A stretch of 64,000 nucleotides of DNA, from assembly GCA_910587655.1 (NCBI GenBank), contig CAJUND010000013.1, forward strand, positions 1-64,000, given 5' to 3'. Below the pieces are notes generated by a model. It saw only the letters and a list, made by a program, of their open reading frames with translations, searched no databases and was not told the origin of the DNA. The stretch comes from an uncultured Agathobacter sp. GTDB lineage: Bacteria; Bacillota; Clostridia; Lachnospirales; Lachnospiraceae. Shown piece by piece: positions 1 to 7,616 of the stretch (the stretch's first letter is position 1; every line of letters begins with the position of its first letter). Position numbers and translations under genes: made by a program.

Positions 1-2
1 GG

Positions 3-1181
3 AAGGGGGAGCTGCTGATCACCATCATGTCCTCGCTGGCGCAGGAGGAGAGCCGTTCCATTTCCGAGAACGTGACCTGGGGGCAGAGGAAGCGGTTTGC
101 GGACGGGAAGGTGAGCCTGCCCTATGGGCGGTTCCTTGGGTATAGGAAGGGCAAGGATGAGCTGCCGGAGATCGTTGAGGAGGAAGCGGTGACGGTGCGG
201 CTTATCTACCGGCTTTTCCTCTATGGGAAGGCGCCCTCCGCCATAGCCAGCTATCTGACAGGGGAGGGGATTCCTACCCCGGCGGGGAAAAGGAACTGGC
301 GGCCAAATACGGTTGAGAGCATACTTACCAATGAAAAGTACAAGGGGGACGCGCTGCTGCAGAAAAGTTTCACGGTGGATTTCCTCACGAAAAAGAGCAA
401 GCTGAACGAGGGGGAGGTGCCGCAGTATTATGTGGCAAACAGCCACCCGGCAATCATTGAGCCGGAGATATTCGACCTTGTGCAATATGAGATGAAGCAG
501 CGCAAGGCGGAGGGGCGGTTTACCAGCAGCACCCATCCGTTTTCCGGGAAGATCATATGCGGGCATTGCGGCGGGTTCTATGGGAGCAAGGTCTGGCATT
601 CCAATACGCCGAACCGGGTTCTGGTCTGGCAGTGCAACGAGAAGCATAGGGGGAAGGACTGCCGGACGCCGCACCTTACCGAGGGGGATATCCGGCGGGC
701 TTTCCTTGCGGCTTTCAATGAGGTGTTGGGGAACCGGGCGGAGATCATGGAGGCATACCGGGAGGTCATGGAGGCGCTTACGGATACGGCGGATCTGGAT
801 GCCGAGCAGGAGAGGCTCCAGAACGAGGGCGAGGTGGTCATGGGGCTGATACGGAAGGTTATTTCGGATAATGCCCAGAAGGCCATGGATCAGGCGGAAT
901 ACGAGCGGAAGTATAACGGGTACTGCGAGAGGTACGAGGCTGCGAGGGTGCGGCTGGCGGAGATCGGGGAGCTGCGGCTGGGGCGCATTGCAAAGAGGAC
1001 GAAGATATCCTTATTCCTGAAAGAGCTGGCCAGCCGGGAGGGGTTGGTGGCGGAATTTGACGAGGAGCTCTGGTACGCCACGGTGGATCATGTGGCGGTA
1101 TATGAGGATAAGCGCATGGTATTTACTTTCCGGGATCATACGCAGGTGGAGATTCCGGCGGATAGGTGGAAGGCGGCATAG
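3..1181 (+). CDS. Large serine recombinase, C-terminal part (5' truncated by window)
   Basis: Site-specific recombinase of the large serine family (TndX/TnpX or phage integrase type), which excises and integrates mobile elements. The frame is open from base 3, upstream of the first ATG at 27. The first visible residues (GELLITIMSSLAQEESRSIS) match the end of the resolvase catalytic domain and its long helix, so the catalytic serine lies outside the window. A recombinase domain follows (about residues 30-170), then a zinc ribbon (CGHCGGFYG, then WQCNEKHRGKDC) and a helical coiled segment rich in Glu/Arg. The gene is clearly GC-richer than the DNA after base 1300. It ends in a strong terminator, which fits the right end of an integrated element. 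Confidence 0.93.
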   Translation, partial: KGELLITIMSSLAQEESRSISENVTWGQRKRFADGKVSLPYGRFLGYRKGKDELPEIVEEEAVTVRLIYRLFLYGKAPSAIASYLTGEGIPTPAGKRNWRPNTVESILTNEKYKGDALLQKSFTVDFLTKKSKLNEGEVPQYYVANSHPAIIEPEIFDLVQYEMKQRKAEGRFTSSTHPFSGKIICGHCGGFYGSKVWHSNTPNRVLVWQCNEKHRGKDCRTPHLTEGDIRRAFLAAFNEVLGNRAEIMEAYREVMEALTDTADLDAEQERLQNEGEVVMGLIRKVISDNAQKAMDQAEYERKYNGYCERYEAARVRLAEIGELRLGRIAKRTKISLFLKELASREGLVAEFDEELWYATVDHVAVYEDKRMVFTFRDHTQVEIPADRWKAA

Positions 1182-1196
1182 CGGCATAAAGAAACG

Positions 1197-1238
1197 AAGC
1201 CCGCAGGTTCCTGGGATAGCAGAGCCTGCGGGCTTTTT
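1197..1238 (+). terminator. Rho-independent terminator of the recombinase gene
   Basis: A perfect stem AGCCCGCAGG (1198-1207) pairs with CCTGCGGGCT (1225-1234) and is followed by a T run (1234-1238). It lies 16 bases after the recombinase stop. Confidence 0.9.
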
Positions 1239-1847
1239 CTGATGGGCGGCCTTGGAGGGGTGTTCATTTTGGGTAGTATGGGCTAAGAGTATGGGAATGA
1301 GAAGCGGGTATGCACACCTTTTGATGTGGTACTCGCTTTTTTCGTATCCGTTTTGATTGTATTAAAGTTTGTCGGGGAATATGGCAACACTTTGGCAACA
1401 GAAAATCAGCAAGCCATAATAAATGATGTAATTGAAGTAAAAAAGTGCGTGAATTAGCATAAAATTTAAACAAATACAGTTAGTTATAACAAAGAACACA
1501 CCGAGTTCGAGTAGACATTTTGATGTGTTTGAAGTCCGCAAATTCAGTAAAATCAAGGGTTTGCGGACTTCGTGTTTCTAAAGTGGTAATAAAATGGTAA
1601 TGTTTTTAGAACCAAAATTGAAATTTCATTCTATAAAATTTGCGATAGTCGAATATAATGGATAAAATGTTACCAAAGGACGTTGTAAAGTATTTGTGGT
1701 AATGGTGGGGAATCTATTATTATTCTGATACGTTTATAAGATTTAGGTGGAGAAAAAAGGACTGTGAAAAACTGGATTTTTTGTTATAATATCATCAGCA
1801 GAAAATTTTTGTGTTGGGTACGGTTATCCGGGCAAGGAGGAATTGTT
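1239..1847. other. Intergenic region with no supported gene; probable element boundary
   Basis: No convincing coding sequence is seen here. The region is AT-rich compared with the recombinase gene before it. It holds a weak terminator-like hairpin (AGCGGGTA 1303-1310 with TACTCGCT 1330-1337, then six T), a 12-bp perfect hairpin (1531-1571), short direct repeats (TGGCAACA near 1382 and 1393; GGTAAT near 1585, 1595 and 1699), and an extended -10 (TGTTATAAT, TATAAT at 1785-1790) for the next small gene. If the recombinase marks an element end, the attachment site should lie just after 1240. I cannot define it without an empty-site sequence. Confidence 0.5.
1531..1571. repeat. 12-bp perfect inverted repeat
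   Basis: GAAGTCCGCAAA (1531-1542) and TTTGCGGACTTC (1560-1571) form a perfect 12-bp stem with a 17-base loop. It could be an old terminator or a recombination-site remnant. There is no long T run after it. Confidence 0.6.
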
Positions 1848-2064
1848 ATGATTACAGCGGAACTGACAAAAAACAGATACTTTATCAAAAGATGAATACC
1901 AGATGGTAGAAGTGTATGTTGATAATGTAATGGAGTATTCAAGACATAGGAAGAAAGATGCTGCTTGGCAGAAGATAAAGTCTGACCTGACGGAGTCTGA
2001 AAAACGTATGAGGGAGGAAGGCGGCATTCGTTCAGCGCAGCTAAGAAAGAATCTGGGTGTGTAA
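1848..2064 (+). pseudogene. Small acidic protein gene broken by a +1 frameshift
   Basis: An ATG at 1848 behind AAGGAGG (1834-1840) opens a frame that stops at 1893. Removing one A from the six-A run at 1868-1873 restores a frame to the TAA at 2064, encoding about 71 residues. The restored protein begins MITAELTKTDTLSKDEYQMV and ends RSAQLRKNLGV. It is helical and highly charged, like small antitoxin-type or regulatory proteins, but I do not recognise the family. A terminator follows at once, and an extended -10 promoter lies upstream, so this was a single-gene unit. The break could be real or a homopolymer sequencing error. Confidence 0.6.
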
Positions 2065-2076
2065 AGATGTATGAAA

Positions 2077-2100
2077 TGCCCTGATTGGGCAGGCTTTTTT
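2077..2100 (+). terminator. Terminator after the small broken gene
   Basis: TGCCC-TGATT-GGGCA (2077-2091), extended by AGGC, is followed by six T ending at 2100. Confidence 0.6.
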
Positions 2101-2101
2101 A

Positions 2102-2287
2102 AATGGCGTGCATAGAATATATGCAGAATGTGACCCCGGCAATAAGAGCTCATGGAAATTACTTGAAGCATTAGGATTTCAGCGTGAAGCCCATTTTAGA
2201 CAAAATGTATATTTCTGGAAGAATGAAACAGAAAAAGCGATTTGGAAAGATACATATGTATATGCCAGATTAAATGATAACAAATAA
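2102..2287 (+). pseudogene. GNAT acetyltransferase remnant (C-terminal third only)
   Basis: An open frame without a start codon runs to a TAA at 2287 and reads HRIYAECDPGNKSSWKLLEA, then LGFQREAHF. This is the acetyl-CoA-binding end of a RimJ/RimL-type GNAT acetyltransferase (motif B, N-x-x-S-x-x-L/LGF). The N-terminal two thirds are absent, and the homology begins directly after the preceding terminator at about 2100. That suggests a deletion or insertion junction at that point. It is not expected to be functional. Confidence 0.7.
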
Positions 2288-2299
2288 GTAACCCCCGGT

Positions 2300-2327
2300 T
2301 TGACATGGGAGATTATAAGAATATCAT
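2300..2327 (+). promoter_or_regulatory. Promoter of the MFS efflux gene leader
   Basis: Consensus -35 TTGACA (2300-2305), a 16-base spacer and -10 TATCAT (2322-2327). This predicts a transcript start near 2334 and a leader of about 210 bases before the efflux gene. Confidence 0.65.
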
Positions 2328-2422
2328 TCCGAACTATAGTCAGTAAAAAGATATGCCCCGGTCCATCTGCTTGAAAAAGAAGTTGTAAATTTTGGGACAG
2401 TTTTAGCACGAAAGGAGATAAA

Positions 2423-2461
2423 ATGATACTTTGCATTGCAGCTGCTCCATGCAGAGTCTGA
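2423..2461 (+). CDS. 12-residue leader peptide of an attenuator-like leader
   Basis: A short frame (MILCIAAAPCRV, TGA at 2459-2461) has a strong Shine-Dalgarno AAAGGAG (2411-2417) five bases before its ATG. Its coding sequence runs into the 5' arm of a large hairpin and its stop lies in the hairpin loop. That is the layout of drug-inducible ribosome-stalling leaders upstream of efflux and ribosome-protection genes. The peptide itself matches no leader I can name. Confidence 0.5.
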   Translation: MILCIAAAPCRV

Positions 2462-2516
2462 GGAGACTGCATGGAGGAACAGCTTATGCTGATATCCTCA
2501 GGCTTTGCTTCTTTTT
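2441..2516 (+). promoter_or_regulatory. Alternative RNA structures, putative transcription attenuator
   Basis: Structure one: CTCCATGCAG (2445-2454) pairs with CTGCATGGAG (2467-2476), extended by GCTG/CAGC (2441-2444 with 2480-2483). Structure two: the loop segment GTCTGAGGA (2456-2464) pairs with TCCTCAGGC (2495-2503) and is followed by a T-rich tract ending at 2516, which makes a terminator. The two share bases and exclude each other. A ribosome held on the leader peptide would shift the balance. This is inferred from pairing only. Confidence 0.5.
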
Positions 2517-2544
2517 GAAAAAATAAAACAAAAGGAGCAGAGAA

Positions 2545-3837
2545 ATGAAATTTATAAAAAAGAATGAATCAGCCGGGTTTGGAGATTTTTTGGTCCTGTG
2601 GAGTACACAGAGTATCTCTCTGCTTGGCAGCAGTATTACGGGATTTGCACTGACATTATGGCTGTATGAAAAGACGGGTTCATCTCTGGGCACAGCGGCG
2701 CTTGCCATATGCTCTTATGCACCATATGTTTTGCTGAGTATATTTGCAGGTGCACTGACAGACCGTTTTGACAAAAAGAAGACGATGCTTGTCTGCGATG
2801 TGTGTGCGGTAATGTGTACAATAACTGTACTTGTATTATTTAGAACAAATCGCCTGATGGTATGGCATTTATATGTTCTGAATGTGATTTCAGGATTAAT
2901 GAATACTGTACAGCAGCCTGCTTCAGAGGTGGCTATGACACTGATTATCCCTGAAAAATATTATCAGAAGGCAAGCGGGCTTCGTTCTTTTTCGGGCAGT
3001 CTCATATCCATACTGAATCCTTTGCTTGCAACCGCATTGTACTCATTTGCAGGACTTAATGGTGTCATAGCGGTTGATATCGGAAGCTTTGCAGTTGCAT
3101 TTACTGCATTACTGTTTTTTATCAGAATCCCGGAAAACAAGAGCGTTAAGGAAGAAAGTGTACTTAATCTTGCCAAAGAAGGGCTCGTGTTTTTGAAAGA
3201 AAATCCAATGATTCTGACACTGATTTTATTTATGGCAGGTGTTAATCTGGTGGCTTCAGCCTTTGATGCAGCGCTGCCAGGTTACGTGCTTCCTAATCCG
3301 AAAGGCGGTTCATCAGTTCTGGGAATTGTTACATCCTGTGCCGGTATCGCCATGATTATGGGAAGTCTGCTTGTTTCAGTCCTGCCAAAACCCAGGGACA
3401 GAGTAAAAGTTATTTATCTGACAATGCTGTTTTCGCTGGGGACTGAAAATTTTCTGCTGGCATTTTCCAGGGAGCCGGTATTATGGTGCATTGGGCAGAT
3501 CATCGGATGGTTTCCTGTACCGGTTATGAATGCGAATCTGGATGTGATTCTCAGGACTGCCATTCCGGTGGAGCTGCAGGGGCGTGTTTATGCATGCCGT
3601 AATACACTTCAGTTTTTTACGATTCCCATAGGACTGTTTTTAGGCGGTTTTATGGTGGATCATGTATGCGAACCATTTATGGGAGCGTATGGCGGTTTAT
3701 CAATCCTGAAAACGCTCTTCGGCACAGGTAAGGGTTCCGGCGCTGCACTAATGATGCTGGTACTTGGAGTAAGCGGAAGTTTCATTTGTATCATAACAGG
3801 CAGGAAATTAAAGAAGTACAAGTATAACGAAAAGTAA
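2545..3837 (+). CDS. MFS drug efflux transporter (DHA3/macrolide-efflux type)
   Basis: A 430-residue, twelve-helix major facilitator transporter, a proton-coupled exporter in the inner membrane. The N-terminus (FGDFLVLWSTQSISLLGSSI) and the loop after helix 2 (ALTDRFDKKKTM, matching the MFS motif A pattern D-R-x-x-[KR]) are typical of the DHA3 group that includes Mef-type macrolide pumps. Hydrophobic segments fill residues 15-420 with short basic loops, and the tail is KKYKYNEK. The ATG has a good AAAGGAG site and sits about 210 bases after a consensus promoter, with a leader peptide and switching hairpins between them. That supports antibiotic-inducible expression. The substrate is unknown. 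Confidence 0.85.
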   Translation: MKFIKKNESAGFGDFLVLWSTQSISLLGSSITGFALTLWLYEKTGSSLGTAALAICSYAPYVLLSIFAGALTDRFDKKKTMLVCDVCAVMCTITVLVLFRTNRLMVWHLYVLNVISGLMNTVQQPASEVAMTLIIPEKYYQKASGLRSFSGSLISILNPLLATALYSFAGLNGVIAVDIGSFAVAFTALLFFIRIPENKSVKEESVLNLAKEGLVFLKENPMILTLILFMAGVNLVASAFDAALPGYVLPNPKGGSSVLGIVTSCAGIAMIMGSLLVSVLPKPRDRVKVIYLTMLFSLGTENFLLAFSREPVLWCIGQIIGWFPVPVMNANLDVILRTAIPVELQGRVYACRNTLQFFTIPIGLFLGGFMVDHVCEPFMGAYGGLSILKTLFGTGKGSGAALMMLVLGVSGSFICIITGRKLKKYKYNEK

Positions 3838-3846
3838 TTTTATATG

Positions 3847-3883
3847 CTAAGGACGGTTATCTTTAACGATAAACCGTCCTTAG
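3847..3883 (+). terminator. Hairpin after the MFS gene
   Basis: CTAAGGACGGTT (3847-3858) pairs perfectly with AACCGTCCTTAG (3872-3883). There is no clean T run, so termination may be weak. Confidence 0.65.
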
Positions 3884-4058
3884 TCTGTATGGGGCAGAAA
3901 TAGTAAAATAAATAATTATATGTAGAAAAATTAAACTATAATTGGTATAATCATATTATAATTTGGAATCAAGGTATGAAGTTATGGGGAATATTTGTGG
4001 AAAAGATAAAGTGTAAGGGAGGATTATATTATGACAGAAACGAAGAAAGGGGTAAAAG

Positions 4059-6800
4059 ATGGATACAAAAGAAAATATGATTTTTATAAAGGATGAGATA
4101 AGAACGTCCGAAATTCAGTTCTGCCAGTATATCGGAGAAATAAGAAAGGTGGAAATTGTATTTAACAGTGGAAAAAAGTATATGTATTTACCGCAGAATG
4201 TAAAATGGTTAAAAGAACCGGAGGTCCTGAATCCTGAAAAATACAGGATTAGCATTTTTGGACACAGACTGTCAGGAATGAAAGCGATATATGTCTTTAG
4301 AAACGGGGCTTCCAGATACTGGCATATTTGTTTTGAAGATGGAACAGAGGAAGATTACAGAGAACGTGATTTAAAGATTATTAAGTCATGCCTGGAACAG
4401 AAAACGGCAAAAAATGTATTTGAATATATAAAACAGACTGCAGAAATCAGTGGCCTTAGAAATGAGAAAACGGCAGAAAAACTGCTTGCAAAAAAATTTG
4501 AAAAAATATCTTTTGTGGGAGATAATTTGGCGCTTGCAAAATATTTAAGTCCATCCTTATTACAAAAAGAGCAGGAAGGCCAGAAGTATATACCTATTTT
4601 TCCATTTGGATGCAATAACAGCCAGTATAAAGCTGTCAGGCGTGCGATGGAAAACCAGATCAGTGTGATTCAGGGACCTCCCGGAACAGGGAAGACGCAG
4701 ACGATATTAAATATTATTGCAAATATTTTAATGCAGGGAAAAACAGTACAGATTGTATCTAATAATAATACCGCCACTGAAAATATATATCAAAAACTGT
4801 CCTCGCCGGAATATAATCTCGGTTTTCTGGTTGCTGTACTGGGAAAAACAGAAAATAAACAGGCATTTATTATGCAGCAGAATGCAGAATACCCAGATTT
4901 TTCATTGTGGAATCTGGATATAAATGAGAGAACTTTACAGGAACGTATTGGGAGAAAGGCAGAACAGCTGGGAAAATATTTTGATAAAAAAGAACAGCTG
5001 GCAAAACTGAAGCAGGAACTGTCATATCTGGAAACAGAACTTGAGTATTTTAATGAATATGTGAATAAATCCGGTGCCGAAACAGATAAAATAAAAATAA
5101 AAAAAGAGCTTATTTCAGAAAACTGGATGGAATTATGGCAGGAATGCCAGACCATTGCAGAGGAAGATAAAAAAATAGGATTGCTGTTAAAAATAAAAAA
5201 CTTTTTTTCATATGGAATATCAGGGAGGCATTTTTATCACCAGGATATAGCGAAAGTTATTATAACATTTCAAAAGATGTACTATCACCAGAAGCAGACA
5301 GAACTGAAAAAAGAAATTGCAGAACTGGAAGCGTATATTGAAAGCACAAACGAAAATCTGTCGGATGAATTGTGCAGCCAGTCAATGATTGTATTGAAAA
5401 ACAGGCTGGCGAATAAATATGACAACAGGGAAACACGCGGCATATTTAATGAAGAAGATTTGTGGAAAAATCCAAACGGTTTTTTGGAAGAGTATCCGGT
5501 GATATTAAGCACAGCTTTTTCATCAAGAACCAGTTTAAAAGACGGAGTCGTGTATGATTATCTCATTATGGACGAGGCGTCGCAGGTAGATATTGCAACG
5601 GGCGCACTGGCGCTGTCCTGTGCAGAAAATGTTATTATTGTTGGAGATACAAAGCAGCTGCCAAATGTTGTTACAGAGAAAGACAGGGAGAAAGCGGAAG
5701 CCGTTTTCAGCCGTTTTCAGATTCATGAGGGATATCATTATACCAAAAGTTTTTTACAGTCGGTACTGGATGTTATGCCGGACGTAACACAGACACTTTT
5801 GCGGGAACATTACAGATGCCATCCGAAAATCATTAATTTCTGTAACCAGAAATTTTACAGGGGTGAGCTGGTTGTAATGACAGAAGACAAAGGAGAGGAC
5901 GATGTGCTGGCAGTTGTAAAAACAGTACCGGGTAACCATGTCCGTAATCATTACAGCCAGAGACAGATTGATATTATAAAAAATGAAATTCTTCCTGAAT
6001 ATGTTGAAAATACAGGTGAAACGGGGATAATTGCGCCATATAAAAACCAGGTGAAAGAACTGGAAAAGGAACTGGAAAGCGAATTTAAGGATATGGACAT
6101 ATCGACAGTCCATAAATTTCAGGGAAAAGAAAAAGATACAATTATTATATCAACGGTAGATGACCAGATATCCGATTTTGCGGATGATCCGTACCTGATT
6201 AATGTGGCAGTTTCGAGAGCAAAAAAGAAGCTGGTGCTGGTTGTTACAGGAAACAGGCAGACCAGGGAGCGGAATATTCTGGATCTGGTGGAATACATAC
6301 AGTATCATAATTTTGAGGTGACCGAAAGCAGGGTTTATTCTGTTTTTGATTATCTGTATAAACAATACGCCAGAGAAAGACAGGATTATTTACAGAGACA
6401 TAAAAAGGTTTCCAGCTATGATTCGGAAAATCTGATGTATGCATTAATAGAGGATGTACTGGCAGGGGACAGATACAGCAGTCTGGATATTTTATGTCAT
6501 TTTCCGTTAAATATGCTGATTAAAAATACGGAGTTATTAAGTGAGCGGGAATATCAGTATGCAATGCATCCGGCGGCACATGTTGATTTTCTGCTGTACA
6601 ACAGAATCAGCAAAAAGCCCGTACTGGCAGTCGAAGTCGATGGATATGATTATCACAGTCCAAAAACAAAACAGGCTTCGCGGGATACGCTAAAAGACCA
6701 TATCCTGGAATTATGTGACATTCCATTACTGCGGTTTAAAACAAATGGCAGTGGTGAGAAGGAAAAAATTGAAGAAACACTGGAGAGAATTTATGAATGA
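4059..6800 (+). CDS. SF1 helicase with C-terminal DUF2726 nuclease-like domain
   Basis: A 913-residue superfamily 1 (Upf1/DNA2-like) helicase. It has Walker A GPPGTGKTQT at about 206-215, Walker B DEASQ at about 505, REHYRCHP near 583 and the C-terminal motif VAVSRAKKKL near 716. Residues 290-470 form a long Lys/Glu-rich coiled-coil insert between motifs I and II. The last 115 residues resemble DUF2726, a restriction-endonuclease-fold domain: VEVDGYDYH near 858-866, then LLRFKT. The gene is visibly AT-richer than those downstream and lies among decayed genes, so it was probably acquired horizontally. It is a candidate stand-alone defence protein. Base 4031 also starts a short overlapping frame with a GGAGG site, which may couple translation. 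Confidence 0.82.
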   Translation: MDTKENMIFIKDEIRTSEIQFCQYIGEIRKVEIVFNSGKKYMYLPQNVKWLKEPEVLNPEKYRISIFGHRLSGMKAIYVFRNGASRYWHICFEDGTEEDYRERDLKIIKSCLEQKTAKNVFEYIKQTAEISGLRNEKTAEKLLAKKFEKISFVGDNLALAKYLSPSLLQKEQEGQKYIPIFPFGCNNSQYKAVRRAMENQISVIQGPPGTGKTQTILNIIANILMQGKTVQIVSNNNTATENIYQKLSSPEYNLGFLVAVLGKTENKQAFIMQQNAEYPDFSLWNLDINERTLQERIGRKAEQLGKYFDKKEQLAKLKQELSYLETELEYFNEYVNKSGAETDKIKIKKELISENWMELWQECQTIAEEDKKIGLLLKIKNFFSYGISGRHFYHQDIAKVIITFQKMYYHQKQTELKKEIAELEAYIESTNENLSDELCSQSMIVLKNRLANKYDNRETRGIFNEEDLWKNPNGFLEEYPVILSTAFSSRTSLKDGVVYDYLIMDEASQVDIATGALALSCAENVIIVGDTKQLPNVVTEKDREKAEAVFSRFQIHEGYHYTKSFLQSVLDVMPDVTQTLLREHYRCHPKIINFCNQKFYRGELVVMTEDKGEDDVLAVVKTVPGNHVRNHYSQRQIDIIKNEILPEYVENTGETGIIAPYKNQVKELEKELESEFKDMDISTVHKFQGKEKDTIIISTVDDQISDFADDPYLINVAVSRAKKKLVLVVTGNRQTRERNILDLVEYIQYHNFEVTESRVYSVFDYLYKQYARERQDYLQRHKKVSSYDSENLMYALIEDVLAGDRYSSLDILCHFPLNMLIKNTELLSEREYQYAMHPAAHVDFLLYNRISKKPVLAVEVDGYDYHSPKTKQASRDTLKDHILELCDIPLLRFKTNGSGEKEKIEETLERIYE

Positions 6801-6802
6801 GC

Positions 6803-6951
6803 AGACATGGCAGAAAGCTTCTGCAGGCTGTTATCAATGAACTTGGAAGTATGGGATTTGATAAAGTTTTTTTATGGGTATTGGGGAAAAGGAACTGAAA
6901 GAAGTGCAGTATGATTATCGCTGGAAGCCCAGGCGGGAAGAAGGAATTTGA
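6803..6951 (+). pseudogene. GNAT acetyltransferase remnant with internal deletion
   Basis: Two adjacent frames read GRKLLQAVINELGSMGFDKV (frame one, from 6803) and then ELKEVQYDYRW (shifted frame, to the TGA at 6951). These are the motif A/B helix and the last strand of a GNAT acetyltransferase, joined with the middle missing. No start codon or intact fold is possible. It sits directly after the helicase gene and is a second decayed acetyltransferase in this island. Confidence 0.6.
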
Positions 6952-6985
6952 TGTGGTTACCGGCTGAAAATTAATTTTTATGGTG

Positions 6986-7015
6986 TTGACAAAAGCGACA
7001 CTTGTGTCTTATAAT
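6986..7015 (+). promoter_or_regulatory. Consensus promoter of the acetyltransferase-TetR operon
   Basis: -35 TTGACA (6986-6991), an 18-base spacer and -10 TATAAT (7010-7015). The operator elements overlap both the spacer and the start region. Confidence 0.88.
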
Positions 7016-7036
7016 TAAAGACACAAGTGTCGCTTT
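6992..7036. promoter_or_regulatory. Double palindromic operator, probably for the TetR regulator
   Basis: A perfect 18-bp inverted repeat (6992-7009 with 7019-7036) is centred on the -10 box. Each arm contains its own 12-bp palindrome of the form GACAC-NN-GTGTC (6997-7008 and 7020-7031), with centres 23 bp apart. Two repressor dimers could bind side by side and bury the promoter. The cognate regulator is most likely the TetR gene at the end of the same operon, giving autorepression. Confidence 0.8.
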
Positions 7037-7093
7037 TTGATGCTTCGAAACAATTATGTAACACGCAATGTGTCAGATAAGGAGGAACCAGAA

Positions 7094-7615
7094 TTGAAGG
7101 ATTTCAAACTAAGAACATGGAAACCAGAGGACGCCGCATCCCTGGCAGCCGCTGCAAACAATCCCGCAATAGCCTGCTGGCTGCGCAACACTTTTCCAAA
7201 TCCGTATACGCAAAAAGATGCCGTATGGTTTATAAGCGACTGCATTTCAAACGCCGGGAAAAACCAGCTTGCATATGCCATAGAGGCGGATGGAAAAGCG
7301 GTTGGAAGTGTCGGTGTGTTTGTAAAGGATGATGTATATGAAAAGTCAGCGGAGCTTGGATACTGGCTTTCAGAGGAATACTGGGGTAAGAGGATGATGT
7401 CAGAAGCCGTCCGGCTCATCTGCAAAGAAGCATTTGGGAGATTTGATATTGTAAGGATATTTGCCGAACCGTTTGAAGACAATAAAGGCTCAAGAAGGGT
7501 TCTTGAAAAGGCAGGTTTTACCCTTGAAGGAACCATGCGAAACGGCGTATACAAAAATGGGAAAATCCATTCTTACTGCATGTATTCTCTTTTACGGGAG
7601 GAACAGACTTTCTGA
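7094..7615 (+). CDS. GNAT family N-acetyltransferase (RimJ/RimL-like)
   Basis: A 173-residue cytosolic acetyltransferase that would move an acetyl group from acetyl-CoA to an amine. The fold is visible: LRTWKPEDAASLAAAANNP at the start, a Y-W-L-S strand (ELGYWLSEEYWGKRMMSEAV) carrying motif A, and N-K-G-S-R-R-V-L-E-K-A-G-F as motif B. I chose the TTG at 7094 because AAGGAGG (7079-7085) lies eight bases upstream. An in-frame ATG at 7040 lies within the operator, only about 20 bases after the expected transcript start. The gene is the first of a two-gene operon under a TetR-type double operator, so its substrate may be the TetR inducer. Confidence 0.85.
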   Translation: MKDFKLRTWKPEDAASLAAAANNPAIACWLRNTFPNPYTQKDAVWFISDCISNAGKNQLAYAIEADGKAVGSVGVFVKDDVYEKSAELGYWLSEEYWGKRMMSEAVRLICKEAFGRFDIVRIFAEPFEDNKGSRRVLEKAGFTLEGTMRNGVYKNGKIHSYCMYSLLREEQTF

Positions 7616-7616
7616 T

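Noticed and set aside
1495..1520. tRNA fragment (GTTCGAG resembles a T-arm)
   Set aside because: No cloverleaf arms can be folded around it, and no CCA-like or acceptor pairing is present.
7461..7616. N-terminal extension of the TetR protein
   Set aside because: It overlaps the acetyltransferase gene in another frame, has no homology, and the ATG at 7617 begins exactly at the usual TetR start.
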